Assembly (NCBI GenBank): GCA_965531145.1 | Contig: CBESOE010000001.1 | Location: 55,572-119,571, forward strand | Reading direction: 5' to 3' | DNA: 64,000 bases | Source of the DNA: JAQAZP01 sp965531145 | GTDB lineage: Bacteria > Acidobacteriota > JAQAZP01 | Shown here: in pieces, positions 48,121 to 56,112 of the stretch | Layout: each line of letters starts with the position of its first letter | Position numbering within the stretch: the first letter of the stretch is position 1 | Notes under the pieces: generated by a model | Database searches by the model: none | Told to the model about the DNA's origin: nothing | Seen by the model: the letters and a program-made list of their open reading frames with translations, nothing else | Program-made: the position numbers and the translations under genes

Positions 48121-48792
48121 ATGATTGAAAACGGATCAAAATGCAGCCGGCACGGGAACGCGCAGGCCAGTTTTGTCTGCGACAGCTGCGGAGAATCGTT
48201 CTGTTCCCACTGCCGGTGTGAACTGCTGGGAGGCAGCGTCTGCTGCACCGAGTGCGCGGTGGAGCGGGCCGGGGAGAGCGGCGGCGTTATCCAGCACCCT
48301 CACGGCAGCGGGCTGAACGGGGTGGATCCTCGGGGGAAGGCGTTTCGTTTCGGCCGATTGCTCACCGTGGTCCTGCTGGTGTGCCTCCCGCTGCTGGTTC
48401 TGGAGGGGCTGTTTCTGCTGCGCAGCCGTGCGGACCATGCCGGGTCCGAGCTGGAAGCGCAACGGGTGATGAGTGACACCCTGGTCCTGATCACCGTGCT
48501 CAACGGCTACCGTGAGAATACGGGAGCATACCCCGTCCGGTTGCCGGATCTGGTTCCCACCCACTGGAAACCCGGGGACATGGCCGAGCTGGATGGCTAC
48601 GAATACCGGCGTATCGGAAAGGAGCGGTTTGTCCTGCTGCCACAACTCACCGGTGACGAGAACGAGATGGCGGGAATCGCCCGGGCCAGGTCCCTCATTC
48701 CACGGTCCCTGGGCCGGGACAGCGACCTGGATGTCTTTCTGCGGCCGGTAGCCGCCTCCGCTGCACCCCATTCCGCCGGGGGAGCGCCATGA
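48121..48792 (+). CDS. B-box zinc-finger membrane protein
   Basis: Residues 5-50 hold a B-box-like zinc finger, CSRHGNAQASFVCDSCGESFCSHC followed by CCTEC, with eight Cys/His ligands. A single membrane helix (about 80-98, VVLLVCLPLLVLEGLFLL) separates it from a C-terminal domain with NGYRENTGAYPVRLPDLVP, which resembles the major-pseudopilin C-terminal region. ATG 48121 has AGGAGGAG five bases upstream. The stop overlaps the pseudopilin start by four bases, so the two are coupled. Zinc-finger-plus-pilin pairs are seen in Acidobacteriota; the function is unknown. Confidence 0.75.
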   Translation: MIENGSKCSRHGNAQASFVCDSCGESFCSHCRCELLGGSVCCTECAVERAGESGGVIQHPHGSGLNGVDPRGKAFRFGRLLTVVLLVCLPLLVLEGLFLLRSRADHAGSELEAQRVMSDTLVLITVLNGYRENTGAYPVRLPDLVPTHWKPGDMAELDGYEYRRIGKERFVLLPQLTGDENEMAGIARARSLIPRSLGRDSDLDVFLRPVAASAAPHSAGGAP

Positions 48793-49232
48793 ACGGCAAG
48801 TCCGGTGGTTTTACGCTTGTGGAGTTGATGGTGGTGCTGGTGGTCATCTCCCTGGTGGCCGCCATGGGGGTCCAGAGTGTCATCGCCGCGCTGGAGATGA
48901 GCCGTGAGCGGCACACCGAGGCCGAGATCCTGGCCATGGTGGAGGTGGTCAAGCTCTACAAATCGGACACCGAGGCCTGTGTGCCCGGGGTCAACGAAGC
49001 AGATTTCAAGGAGTGGCTGGAGGCCAACAAATATTTCGACCGGGTGGAGCTGAATGACGGCTGGGGACGATCGTACCACATCCTGATCCACTGCGATCCG
49101 GAAATGGGAACCGAATACCTGGTCTGGACTTCCGACGGCAGGGATGGGCTGCGCGGGAGCACCGATGACGTGGTCTACCTCTTCACACCTGATGGCTGGG
49201 ACGGCTGGACCAGCCAGGGCGCCTTCAACTGA
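48789..49232 (+). CDS. Type II secretion/type IV pilin-like pseudopilin (GspG-like)
   Basis: The 147-residue product has a class III signal with cleavage before Phe8 (MNGKSGG|FTLVELMVVL) and Glu5 of the mature form, followed by a 20-residue hydrophobic helix. The C-terminal domain, GWGRSYHILIHCDPEMGTEYLVWTSDGRDG, resembles the GspG calcium-binding region with conserved DG.. residues. GspG is the major pseudopilin of T2SS. No secretin or ATPase gene is near, so this may be an orphan. It overlaps the B-box gene by four bases and ends before a strong bidirectional terminator. Confidence 0.85.
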   Translation: MNGKSGGFTLVELMVVLVVISLVAAMGVQSVIAALEMSRERHTEAEILAMVEVVKLYKSDTEACVPGVNEADFKEWLEANKYFDRVELNDGWGRSYHILIHCDPEMGTEYLVWTSDGRDGLRGSTDDVVYLFTPDGWDGWTSQGAFN

Positions 49233-49268
49233 CCCCCCACGGCAGAACAACAGGCCGGTCATACGGAC

Positions 49269-49310
49269 AAAAAAAGGACGGTCAAACATGTTGTTGGACC
49301 GTCCTTTTTT
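49269..49310. terminator. Bidirectional Rho-independent terminator
   Basis: GGACGGTC (49276-49283) and GACCGTCC (49297-49304) form a perfect 8 bp stem with a 13-nt loop. A run of seven A lies on one side (49269-49275) and six T on the other (49305-49310). It ends the pseudopilin transcript on the plus strand and the MFS transcript on the minus strand (stop at 49330). Confidence 0.88.
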
Positions 49311-49329
49311 GTGTTTCAAATCCGGTGGA

Positions 49330-50745
49330 TCAGTCCGGAGTCTGCCCGCTGGGCAGTTCCAGACCGTAGCGCTGCTTCACGTCGGCCCGCTTGAGCATGA
49401 ACGCGAGGAAGATCGAGATCACGCCGAGGAAGACCAGCATCAGGATCGGCTTGGTGTAATCGTAGGCCGCTTCCCCGGCATTGATCGCCTCCATGTTGCC
49501 GGCGTTGGAGACGTCGAGCACCTTGCCGATGCCCCAGAAAAAGGCCCCCAGTCCAATGTTCTGGATGGTGAACATGGTGGCATAGGCCGTGCCCAGGCGG
49601 CTTTCCGGCACGATCTTGGCCACCGAGGGCCACATGGCGGCCGGCACCAGGGAGAAGGCCACACCCAGGGCCAGTAGACCGGCGTAGCCCAGGGCCACGC
49701 TGTTGAACACCGACAGGGAGAGGTGGGCGAAGATCAGCAGGCCCGAACCGACCATCATCAGCGAGGCCGCCTTGCCCTTGCGGTCGACGATGCTGCCGAA
49801 GATCGGGGTGAAGAAGAGGGTGCCGAAGGGGATCAGGCCGGCCACCTTGGGGCCGTTGTGCAGCCAGGCGTCGACGGTGGCCATGAAGCCCGCCCCGCTG
49901 AGGTCGGGCAGAACCCTGCTGAAGCCGAATTTGTTCACCAGCAGATCGGGTGCATACTGAATAAAGGGAAACACCGCCGAGTAGAAAGTGACGCAGAGCA
50001 GGGCGACGTAGATGAACGAGGGGTTGCTGAGCAGCTTTCCAAGGTCTGAGATCTTGAACTGCTCGTCGTCTGCGGTGCCTTCGGCCTCCGCGGCGTCCGA
50101 GATGGCCTTGCGTTCCTTGTCCAGCTTGGCGTCGAGGACCAGGCTGCTGAGGTAGCCCAGGATACCGATTCCGATAAGGACTGCGGAAACGGTGAACGCG
50201 GGTGATGGGGAGGCGCCGGCGATGTCGGCGGAGAACATGATGGCCAGCATGGACCCCAGGCGTCCGAAACCGACGTTGACCCCCATGGCCAGGGCCAGTT
50301 CGTGACCCTTGAACCATTTGACCACCGTTTTGCTCACCAGGACGCAGGTGACCTCCAGGCCGATGCCGAAGAAGATCCGGCCGGCTATCAGTCCGTAGAG
50401 CCGACTGTTGACATCTTCTCCAAAAACGCCGGCAGCGGCCATGGCACAGAGGATGGAGCCCAGCGCAGCCGACCCGCCAAAGAGGAAAATACAGATTTTG
50501 GCGCCGAATTTATCGAGGATCATGCCGCCGACGATGATGGCGCCGAGCATATTCAGCCAGGTGGTGGAACTGATGATAATGCCGAAATTGGCGTTGCTGA
50601 AGCCCCAGGCTTCACGCATCACGTCCTGCAGCGGTGACATGAAGTCCTGGAACCAGTAGGTGGCGAACATCAGCAGGCTGACCATGACCAGGACGGTCCA
50701 GCGCGCGCCTCGGGAATCGTTGATCGCTTTCTTTACGTGGTCCAT
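49330..50745 (-). CDS. Major facilitator superfamily transporter (MFSD1-like)
   Basis: The 471-residue protein has 12 predicted membrane helices. The N-terminus is KKAINDSRGARWTVLVMVSLLMFATYWFQDFMSPLQ. The conserved MFS A-motif region is GGMILDKFGAKICIFLFGG between helices 2 and 3, repeated as GSIVDRKGKAASLMM between helices 8 and 9. The pattern resembles prokaryotic MFSD1-type transporters, whose eukaryotic member exports dipeptides from lysosomes. The substrate is uncertain. GAGGAAAAG precedes the ATG. It faces the pseudopilin gene across a shared terminator. Confidence 0.83.
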   Translation of the reverse strand: MDHVKKAINDSRGARWTVLVMVSLLMFATYWFQDFMSPLQDVMREAWGFSNANFGIIISSTTWLNMLGAIIVGGMILDKFGAKICIFLFGGSAALGSILCAMAAAGVFGEDVNSRLYGLIAGRIFFGIGLEVTCVLVSKTVVKWFKGHELALAMGVNVGFGRLGSMLAIMFSADIAGASPSPAFTVSAVLIGIGILGYLSSLVLDAKLDKERKAISDAAEAEGTADDEQFKISDLGKLLSNPSFIYVALLCVTFYSAVFPFIQYAPDLLVNKFGFSRVLPDLSGAGFMATVDAWLHNGPKVAGLIPFGTLFFTPIFGSIVDRKGKAASLMMVGSGLLIFAHLSLSVFNSVALGYAGLLALGVAFSLVPAAMWPSVAKIVPESRLGTAYATMFTIQNIGLGAFFWGIGKVLDVSNAGNMEAINAGEAAYDYTKPILMLVFLGVISIFLAFMLKRADVKQRYGLELPSGQTPD

Positions 50746-50922
50746 CTTTTCCTCAAGCTGTGGTGATTGACGTGCACCGATAGGGCACGGCCCAAAGGAA
50801 CCCGGCCGCGTGAACTGTCCCGCAACTCATCGTACCTGTGCTTCGAAACTGAACTTCAAAATCGTATTAAATATCTTACATCAAACCCGTTGCAAGCACA
50901 ATGGAAGCGCGTTCCGCCCTGG

Positions 50923-50951
50923 TTGACAGTGGTGGCGGCCCAACGTATGGT
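50923..50951 (+). promoter_or_regulatory. Predicted sigma-70 promoter for the alkylguanine methyltransferase
   Basis: TTGACA (50923-50928), a 17 bp spacer and TATGGT (50946-50951). The start near 50958 is only 9-18 bases before the candidate start codons, so the leader is very short. Confidence 0.55.
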
Positions 50952-50975
50952 TGGAAAAGGGGGCCGGTGCACGCG

Positions 50976-51524
50976 ATGAAAAGGTTCTTCACATTCGGTC
51001 GAAAACGTCAGCCGGCGTTGAACTATGCCTTCTTTGACACGGCCCTGGGGGAGATGGCCGCGGCGGCCACTGCCACCGGTATCTGCCGTTTGCAGTTGCG
51101 GGCCTCCGGCTCCCATGATGTCGTGGTGGAGGGCTTCAGTGAGGCCTGGCCCGATCACAAAGCACGCCAGGCACCGCAGGCCTTCGTGGATCTCCGGCGG
51201 CAGATCGAGGCCTATCTGGGGGGGGATCTGCAGAAATTCTCCCTGGCCCTCGACCCGGTGGGGACCGCATTCCGCAGGGAGGTGTGGGATGAGGTCGGCC
51301 GGGTGCCCTACGGCAGCACAATCACCTACGGTGAACTCGCCGCCCGGCTGGGCAAGGACCATTCAGCAAGCCGGGCCGTGGGCAACGCCCTGGGGGCCAA
51401 CCCGCTGCCGATCCTGATTCCCTGCCACCGCGTGCTGGGCAGCGACGGGAATCTCACCGGCTATGGCGGTGGACTGGAGCTGAAGACCAGGCTGCTCCGT
51501 ATCGAGGGGGCCCTGCTGCTCTGA
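50976..51524 (+). CDS. ogt: Methylated-DNA-[protein]-cysteine S-methyltransferase
   Basis: This suicide enzyme removes O6-alkyl groups from guanine. The 182-residue product has an N-terminal domain and the HTH-containing C-terminal domain with VWDEVGRVPYGSTITYGELAA, RAVGNALGANPLPILIPCHRV and TGYGGGLELKTRLLRIEGA. The acceptor cysteine is Cys150 in PCHRV. The start is ATG 50976; a GTG at 50967 with better-spaced AAGGGGG is an alternative. Its promoter and start lie within 60 bp of each other. It converges on the esterase gene. Confidence 0.92.
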   Translation: MKRFFTFGRKRQPALNYAFFDTALGEMAAAATATGICRLQLRASGSHDVVVEGFSEAWPDHKARQAPQAFVDLRRQIEAYLGGDLQKFSLALDPVGTAFRREVWDEVGRVPYGSTITYGELAARLGKDHSASRAVGNALGANPLPILIPCHRVLGSDGNLTGYGGGLELKTRLLRIEGALLL

Positions 51525-51528
51525 CCGT

Positions 51529-52473
51529 TCAGGGCGCGAGTGTTTCGGCCAGCCAGTTCACCGACCGCACCACCATTTCCGGGGTCACTTCGTGCTCGCA
51601 TCCTTCCACGATTTCCAGGGAAAAATCATCCAGAGTTCCCGCTGCGCGGCACAGTTCCCCCGCCTGCCGCACCGCGTCCCGGGCTCCGTCCACCGGTGAA
51701 GTTTCGTCCCGGTCGCCGTTGATGAAGAGGAAGGGTCGCGGCGCGATGAGGGAGAGGATTCCCGGCACACCAATCAGTGCCGACCGGGGCACGAAATAGT
51801 AGATGCCGTGGCGGTGCAGAACGCCTTTTTCGGCCATGGCCCGGTAGGTGGAGAGGCAGCAGAGGCCGACGCCGGCGGCGATGCGGCGGTCGAGTGCTGA
51901 GAGCCACCAGCCGGCGGTTGAGCCCATGGAGAATCCGAAACAGCCGATCCGCCGCCGGTCCACACCGGGAAGGCTCTCCAGCAGGTCGAGGGCCCGGACC
52001 TGGTCCCAGAGCATCCCTCCCCAGAGAGTGGTGCCGTGCAGCAGATGGCGGCGGGCGGACTCCCGCTCTCCCTCATCCGAGCGGTTGCCAAAACAGCGGA
52101 AATCGGCGGCCAGAACCGTGAATCCCGCTTCCACAAGCCGTGGTGCAAGGCCCGCGGGTACACGGTTTTTACCCAGCAGCGATTCGGTGCGGCCACGGCT
52201 GTGATCGCCGGAATGGGAATGGAGGTAAAGGATGGCCGGGGCGGGCGGGCTGCCGTCCTTGACCAGGGGATCGGAGCCGCGAGCAGTGAAGAGCCAGGCC
52301 GGAACGCGCACATCCGGTTCGGCGAGAAAGGAGAGGTCCCGCCGTGTCCAGGGGACCGTCCGCCCATCCATCGTCGTCTCGCCCTCTTCGTTGCCGGTCC
52401 AGTCCGTTTCCAGTGGAACCGCTTCCGGGTATCCACCAAGCAACTGCCACAGCTCTGACCGTCTGGTCTCCAT
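51529..52473 (-). CDS. Alpha/beta hydrolase (dienelactone-hydrolase or acetyl-xylan-esterase-like)
   Basis: The 314-residue enzyme has ILYLHSHSGDHSRG (oxyanion region), the nucleophile Ser182 in GFSMGS, Asp256 in INGDRDETSP and His294 in EGCEHEVTP, the complete triad of the alpha/beta hydrolase fold. There is no signal peptide, so it acts in the cytoplasm. Members of this group deacetylate or de-esterify sugars. It is downstream of and in the same direction as the AsnB gene (23 bases), and could belong to the glycan locus. Confidence 0.8.
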   Translation of the reverse strand: METRRSELWQLLGGYPEAVPLETDWTGNEEGETTMDGRTVPWTRRDLSFLAEPDVRVPAWLFTARGSDPLVKDGSPPAPAILYLHSHSGDHSRGRTESLLGKNRVPAGLAPRLVEAGFTVLAADFRCFGNRSDEGERESARRHLLHGTTLWGGMLWDQVRALDLLESLPGVDRRRIGCFGFSMGSTAGWWLSALDRRIAAGVGLCCLSTYRAMAEKGVLHRHGIYYFVPRSALIGVPGILSLIAPRPFLFINGDRDETSPVDGARDAVRQAGELCRAAGTLDDFSLEIVEGCEHEVTPEMVVRSVNWLAETLAP

Positions 52474-52496
52474 CGGTATCTCCCGCCCCCCGGCTG

Positions 52497-54263
52497 TCAG
52501 GCACAGGCGGCAATCAGTTCTTCCGCAGAATCCCGGCCCAATGCCGGAACCGACTGGCCGTCAAGGACCTGGCGAAGCCACAGTTCGATGGAAATGCGGT
52601 TGTACAGCGCCCGGTCGAATTCCCCCCGGCTGCGTGAGGGCGGGCGCAGGAGTCCGGAGACCTGGCGGCGGCCAAACGATTGATCCAGTTCCCCGGCCCA
52701 CTGCGAAAGTTCGCCGCTGAACCAGGCGGCGATGGGCACCACCAGGCCGAGTTTGTCCGTACGGTCGATGACCTCGTCGGGAACGATGCCCCGTGCCGCC
52801 CGACGGAGGATGTACTTTGTGGTCATCTCCCTGATCTTCATTTCCGGCGGCAGCCGGAAAGCAAACTCGACAATGCGGTGATCCAGGAATGGCGTGCGGT
52901 TTTCCAGCCCGAAAGCCGAAGCCGCCCGGTCGTTCATGGTGATCAGTGGAGGCAGGCTGATGGCAATGTCGCAGGCGCCCATTTTGTCGACGAGGCTCCG
53001 GCGCCCGGAAAAAAGCTGTTGCACCATCTCCAGGGTGCTGTTGTCGGCCGGTCGACCGCGGCGGATCATCTGGTGATATCGCTGGTATGGTTCTCCGAAG
53101 ATATCCGGGCGCCAGAACCAGCGGGCCAGCGCGTGGTAGTTGCGCAGTTCTTCCCGCTGTCCGAGGCGTTCCTCCTCGAGCATCAGCAGGTACCTGACGT
53201 ATCCACCGAAGAGTTCATCGGCGCCCTGGCCGCCGAGCACCACCTTCACCTGCCGGCTGGCCAAAGCGGCCAGGGAGAATTCGGCGATGCTGGACGCCGT
53301 GGCGGCGGGCTGGTCGAGGTGGTGGATTATCCGGGGATAGAAGGAGCGGAAAGCCCCGGGGGTCGGTTCGATCACCTGGTGCCGGGCCCCGACGTGACGG
53401 GCCACCAGGGCGGCGTATCTCGATTCATCATAGGTCTGGCCGTGGGGAAAACGGCAGCTGAACACCACGTCGGGTTTGGCCAGGCAGGTGATCAGGCTCG
53501 AGTCCAGCCCGCCGCTGAGAAAGGCGCCCAGCGGAACATCGCTGCGCAGCCGGATGCGCACGGCATCTTCGATGAGCCAGCGTAATTCCTCCACGGCGTC
53601 ATCCTCGCTGCGGATCTGGTCCACTTCCGACGGCAGGTCCCAGTAGCGGGTGGTGGTGAGCTGCTCACCGTCCCAGGAGAGGACGTGTCCGGGCTGCAGG
53701 GCGAAGATGTCGCGAAACATGGTCCGTCCACCGGTGGTGGTTTCTAAAACCAGCAATTCCTCACTGAATACCGGTTCGCTGGGCGCGTCGGCGAGGATAC
53801 TCTTGATCTCGGAGGCAAAGACCAGTCGCCGGCCGACGAGGCGGTAGTAGAGAGGTTTCTCACCCATCCGATCCCGGGCCAGCCAGATCCGGCGTCCATC
53901 GTGGATGGCGAAAGCAAACATGCCGTTGAAATGGTGCAGACAGTCCTCACCCCACTCCTCGTAAGCGTGGATGATAACCTCACTGTCGGTGGCGCTGCGG
54001 AATCGGTGCCCCCGGGCTTCCAGCTCCTGCCGCAATTCACGGTAGTTGAAAATTAATCCGTTGAACACCAGCGCCAGAGTACGGTCTTCGTTGAAGATCG
54101 GTTGTTGGCCGCCGTGGGGGTCGATGACGATCAACCGGCGGCTGCCCAGTTGCACCGGGCCGCTGGCATAGTACCCCTCGTCATCGGGCCCGCGGTGCTC
54201 CAGCAGACGGGTCATGCGCCGAATGTCGCCTTGATCGCCCCAGATTCCTGCAATGCCGCACAT
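52497..54263 (-). CDS. AsnB-type glutamine-dependent amidotransferase (asparagine synthase-like)
   Basis: The 588-residue product starts MCGIAGIWG with the N-terminal nucleophile Cys2 of class II glutamine amidotransferases, LEHRGPDDEGYY, and the ATP pyrophosphatase motif SGGLDSSL at residues 250-257. The synthetase half has GLENRTPFLDHRIVEFAFRLP. Its length matches AsnB. In glycan clusters such enzymes often amidate uronic acids of LPS or capsule rather than make Asn. ATG 54263 is required so that Cys becomes residue 2; the longer in-frame ORF would hide it. Directly downstream of a flavoprotein gene. Confidence 0.93.
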   Translation of the reverse strand: MCGIAGIWGDQGDIRRMTRLLEHRGPDDEGYYASGPVQLGSRRLIVIDPHGGQQPIFNEDRTLALVFNGLIFNYRELRQELEARGHRFRSATDSEVIIHAYEEWGEDCLHHFNGMFAFAIHDGRRIWLARDRMGEKPLYYRLVGRRLVFASEIKSILADAPSEPVFSEELLVLETTTGGRTMFRDIFALQPGHVLSWDGEQLTTTRYWDLPSEVDQIRSEDDAVEELRWLIEDAVRIRLRSDVPLGAFLSGGLDSSLITCLAKPDVVFSCRFPHGQTYDESRYAALVARHVGARHQVIEPTPGAFRSFYPRIIHHLDQPAATASSIAEFSLAALASRQVKVVLGGQGADELFGGYVRYLLMLEEERLGQREELRNYHALARWFWRPDIFGEPYQRYHQMIRRGRPADNSTLEMVQQLFSGRRSLVDKMGACDIAISLPPLITMNDRAASAFGLENRTPFLDHRIVEFAFRLPPEMKIREMTTKYILRRAARGIVPDEVIDRTDKLGLVVPIAAWFSGELSQWAGELDQSFGRRQVSGLLRPPSRSRGEFDRALYNRISIELWLRQVLDGQSVPALGRDSAEELIAACA

Positions 54264-54276
54264 CGGCCGGGCCTCT

Positions 54277-55632
54277 TCAGCTGTGGTGGGAGTGGTCCGG
54301 ATTTTCCGCATCGGCGGCCCCGGCGTCAGCGGTGATCAGACCGGCGATTTTGCGACCGATGGATGCAGAAGCGGCGGGCCCGCGATAGCGCCGGCCGTGG
54401 GCCGCTTCGGAGGCCAGGTAGATGCCGGGGATGGGAGTCGAGGAAACCGGAGCCGCCAATGGCGAACCGGCCACCGGAACGGGACGGGAGCGGGTGTCCA
54501 GGGTGAGCTGGTGCTTGTTGACCCAGTGGCGGTCGAAATCCGGATTGATCCTCTTCAGCCCGTCGAGGAACAGGTCGAGAATCTTCTCCTCGGGATATTC
54601 CAGAGCCGGGTCGCCGCTGGAGTGCAGTGCATCCAGGTGCAGCAGGTTGCGGTTGCCGTATTGCTCCGGGTTGATCCAGGCGGTGTGCTCCACCAGTTCG
54701 GAAAAGGGAAGGTCACCGTCGCAGACCAACAGCCGGTGTATCTGGCCGAATGGCCGGTCAAGTTCTAGGGTCAGGCGGATCAACGTCTGGAAGGGCAGGA
54801 CTTCCAGCCTTTCGAAGAACGATTCGGGCAGCCCGGGGGACAGGGCCCGGATATGGTCTGGACGCTGGGTCAGCACCACCGCGCTGGTGTCCACCACCTG
54901 TCCGTCGACGAACACACCCATCAGGCCGGCGGAAGAGGTGAGCACCTCCTGCACCTGACGGCCGAAGAGGACGCGGCCGCCCTGTTCCTCGATCCGCCGC
55001 TGCAGCCTCTCTGCCAGAACCCGCAGACCACCTGCGAGGTAAGCCGAGGTGCCGTCACCGGAAACACTGGGTTCGGTGATTCGCGCCAGCCGTCGGGCCA
55101 TCCATGCGGCAGACACCCGGGCGGCTTTTTTACCCCAGAAACCATGGAGCACAGGGTTCCAGAGGGCCGCGGTGGCATCCTTGCCGCACTGTTTTTCCAG
55201 CCAGCGCTCGGCCGGCAGATCCTCGGAAACGGTGGCAGGGTTGCTGCCCAGAAGGCGGGAAAGCTGGCGGATGAGGCGGATGCGACGAATCAGGCCCAGT
55301 GAACTGAAGCCCAGCAGGCTGCGCGGTCGATCCAGCGGTTGGGTCCGGCCGTTGAGAAAGATGCCGAAGCTGCCGGGATGCCATTCAAGCAGGGAGCGGG
55401 CGTCCAGCTGGTCCAGCAGCTCGAGCAGATCGGTGTCGCTGTTCAACACCGGGTCGAACTCCGGCTCCACCATGGTTCCGCCAAAGGGGATCAGCCCCGC
55501 GGCCGCGGAAAAATCTTCCGCCCCTTCGAAGACGGTTACCGGGATTCCCGTGCTGGCCACATGGTAGCCGGTCACCAGACCGGTGAGCCCGGCGCCGACG
55601 ATCACTGCGTGGTTCTTTTCTGCTCCGGCCAT
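54277..55632 (-). CDS. FAD-dependent oxidoreductase (protoporphyrinogen-oxidase/amine-oxidase fold)
   Basis: The 451-residue protein has the N-terminal dinucleotide motif HAVIVGAGLTGLVTGYHVASTGIPVTVFE. Later parts include NPVLHGFWGKKAARVSAAWMARRLARI, a GGLRVLAERLQRRIEEQGGRV segment and the C-terminal FAD motif, PGIYLASEAAHGRRYRGPAASASIGRKIAGL. The sequence is the PPOX/amine-oxidase fold, but the substrate is open. In this glycan context it may oxidise or isomerise a sugar-lipid. GGAG lies eight bases before the ATG; a GTG one codon earlier is possible. It is followed by AsnB 13 bases downstream. Confidence 0.8.
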   Translation of the reverse strand: MAGAEKNHAVIVGAGLTGLVTGYHVASTGIPVTVFEGAEDFSAAAGLIPFGGTMVEPEFDPVLNSDTDLLELLDQLDARSLLEWHPGSFGIFLNGRTQPLDRPRSLLGFSSLGLIRRIRLIRQLSRLLGSNPATVSEDLPAERWLEKQCGKDATAALWNPVLHGFWGKKAARVSAAWMARRLARITEPSVSGDGTSAYLAGGLRVLAERLQRRIEEQGGRVLFGRQVQEVLTSSAGLMGVFVDGQVVDTSAVVLTQRPDHIRALSPGLPESFFERLEVLPFQTLIRLTLELDRPFGQIHRLLVCDGDLPFSELVEHTAWINPEQYGNRNLLHLDALHSSGDPALEYPEEKILDLFLDGLKRINPDFDRHWVNKHQLTLDTRSRPVPVAGSPLAAPVSSTPIPGIYLASEAAHGRRYRGPAASASIGRKIAGLITADAGAADAENPDHSHHS

Positions 55633-55683
55633 CACAATTGCTCCTGCCTGAAGTGGTTCGTGGGTTCCGGGTTTCGGGGACGC

Positions 55684-56028
55684 TCAGTGATAATCGTGCG
55701 TGCCGAGAATCACCGGGAGTCCCAGTTTGGCTTCCAGCATGGCGGCGAGCTCCGCCGGTTCGAAGTGGGGGCAGCCAGGTTTGGCGTTGGCCAGACAGAA
55801 CGAGAGGTGCACAATATCGGGGTTGGTCTGGGACAGCGTGGCCATCATCCCGGCGTTGGCCACCGTGCTTCTCCCGGGACAGACACACTTGAGGAAGCCC
55901 ACCACCTGGTGTGGTTCGACAAACGTACCGTCACCCAGCGCCGCTGCCTTGAGACAGCGCCACTCACCGGGACAGCCGTAGCCGGTGTCCATGTATGCTC
56001 CACAGCCGACGATCAGTGCTTTTTTCAT
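55684..56028 (-). CDS. CGGC-domain cysteine-rich protein
   Basis: The 114-residue product has six or more Cys in the pattern VGCGAYMDTGYGCPGEWRC, then LKCVCPGRS and FCLANAKPGCPHF, and ends LGTHDYH. The spacing and the terminal GTHxY match CGGC proteins, small proteins of unknown function thought to bind metal. ATG 56028 has GGAGGAGTG just upstream; a longer ORF lacks the site. It lies between the flippase and FAD genes of the glycan cluster, where such a protein is unexpected. Confidence 0.72.
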   Translation of the reverse strand: MKKALIVGCGAYMDTGYGCPGEWRCLKAAALGDGTFVEPHQVVGFLKCVCPGRSTVANAGMMATLSQTNPDIVHLSFCLANAKPGCPHFEPAELAAMLEAKLGLPVILGTHDYH

Positions 56029-56112
56029 CACTCCTCCAGCTTTCCATCCCACCCTGCCGCCACCCCGCAACGGTGTACCAGCCATGGTGCCCGTGAGTCC
56101 GCGGTTCCGGGA

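Noticed and set aside
55684..56085. Longer version of the CGGC gene starting at 56085
   Set aside because: The upstream start has no ribosome-binding site and adds residues unlike the family, while the ATG at 56028 has GGAGGAG.
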